Assembly (NCBI GenBank): GCA_017448455.1
Contig: JAFSLL010000163.1
Span: forward strand, 1-43,043
Direction: 5' to 3'
Source of the DNA: Oscillospiraceae bacterium
Lineage (GTDB): Bacteria; Bacillota; Clostridia; Oscillospirales; Oscillospiraceae
Length of the DNA stretch: 43,043 nucleotides
A program made the translations under genes and the position numbers. How positions within the stretch are numbered: position 1 is the first letter of the stretch; each line of letters opens with the position of its first letter. The notes under the pieces were generated by a model that searched no databases, was not told where the DNA came from, and worked only from the letters and a program-made list of their open reading frames with translations. Shown here in pieces: positions 42,580 through 43,043 of this stretch.

Positions 42580-42727
42580 TTTTGAACAAATCCCGGCCAA
42601 AACTGTCGGCAGGCTGCAAAAGCAGTAGAAAGAATGACCGTTTCCAAGAAACGGGAAACACTTTCCGCGGCAGAAAAAACATTTTGAACAAGATCGGCGT
42701 TGCGTCTTTTTGAACAAAACGAGCGAA
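42580..42727. repeat. Three TTTTGAACAA repeats upstream of glgP
   Basis: TTTTGAACAA occurs at 42580-42589, 42682-42691 and 42718-42727. The last extends to the dyad-like TTTTGAACAAAA. Spacings are 102 and 36 bp start to start. They lie just upstream of the glgP promoter and may be regulator sites. A 7-bp inverted repeat, CCGTTTC-CAA-GAAACGG, sits between them at 42638-42654. No gene was found in 42553-43043. Confidence 0.55.
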
Positions 42728-42918
42728 AATAACAGGCACCTGATTTTTCCGGCAGCGGCAGGCTGTTCATGGGCAGAAATGGGACGAAAAAGTTCATAAA
42801 TCTCGGCGTTTTGTCATTAATAGATAACTATTTGACAACAAACAAAAATGGCAATGCCCGGATGCCGTACAATAACTTTTCCAACCCTATGTAGTACGCA
42901 AAGAGAATAAATTTTTTC

Positions 42919-42960
42919 GCCATCTTTTTTGTGCGATCTGCACAGAGAGATGGCTTTTTT
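42919..42960 (+). terminator. Orphan plus-strand terminator or attenuator near the right edge
   Basis: GCCATCT (42919-42925) pairs with AGATGGC (42948-42954). An inner stem GTGC/GCAC around GATCT and T-A/T-G pairs between make a near-continuous stem, followed by TTTTTT. No gene ends here on this strand. It would suit a small RNA or a transcription attenuator for a gene beyond the window. Confidence 0.7.
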
Positions 42961-43043
42961 ACTGCAAAAATTTTGTCATTTGACCAATTACTTACAGACC
43001 CAAAGTCCGGTTTATCCGCATTCCAGGCAACAATTGTGGAAAC

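Noticed and set aside
43012-43043. DnaA-box-like TTATCCGCA and TGTGGAAAC near the right edge as part of a replication origin
   Set aside because: Each deviates from the consensus, only two are seen, and no dnaA or other origin-linked gene is visible.

Overview
The window reads as one chromosomal piece of a GC-rich anaerobic Gram-positive bacterium, most likely a gut-type Clostridia (Bacillota). The signs are rubrerythrin, LPXTG surface proteins whose N-terminus carries the YALILPA-type signal of clostridial surface proteins, AGGAGG ribosome binding sites, TTGACA/TATAAT-type promoters, a two-gene SUF system and a BMP-type nucleoside ABC transporter. I cannot name a genus.

Layout. 1-455: end of an rRNA operon (23S 3' end, 5S, strong terminator). 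505-1102: rubrerythrin and its terminator. 1058-1810: a 5'-truncated LPXTG surface-protein remnant that begins inside that terminator. 1951-7450: a metabolic island. Five minus-strand genes (unrecognised membrane protein, cyclase-fold hydrolase, the two halves of a split transketolase, Gfo/Idh dehydrogenase) run from one promoter and are divergent from a FadR/FCD-type GntR regulator. Two copies of GTTCAACATTGA lie between the divergent promoters. 7749-14414: a 1985-residue LPXTG protein followed by a small Lgt-like membrane protein. 14501-15955: a secreted protein with eight seven-residue repeats (consensus GTVYNNG).

16075-26195: a tight eight-gene plus-strand operon with a clear promoter and terminator. 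It encodes two paralogous leucine-rich-repeat lipoproteins, a GT2 glycosyltransferase, a MOP-family flippase, an ATP-grasp ligase, a short aminotransferase-like protein overlapping the ligase by 8 nt, a DegT/DnrJ aminotransferase, and a membrane protein with a spermidine-synthase-like domain. It looks like an envelope glycan locus with unusual amino or amide chemistry and is my best candidate for an undescribed system.

26212-36143: nucleoside uptake and salvage. The minus strand carries deoD, a BMP lipoprotein, a FucI-like isomerase-family protein, an ABC ATPase and two permeases. The plus strand carries udk and tdk, followed closely by the sufC/sufB pair. Overlapping back-to-back promoters separate deoD from udk. 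36180-42469, all minus: dapF, a DAACS symporter, an M32 carboxypeptidase and glycogen phosphorylase. 42470-43043 has no recognisable gene. It holds the glgP promoter, three TTTTGAACAA repeats and an orphan plus-strand terminator just before the right edge.

No tRNA, CRISPR array, insertion sequence, integrase or sortase gene was seen. All functional calls rest on motif recognition by eye; no database search was possible.
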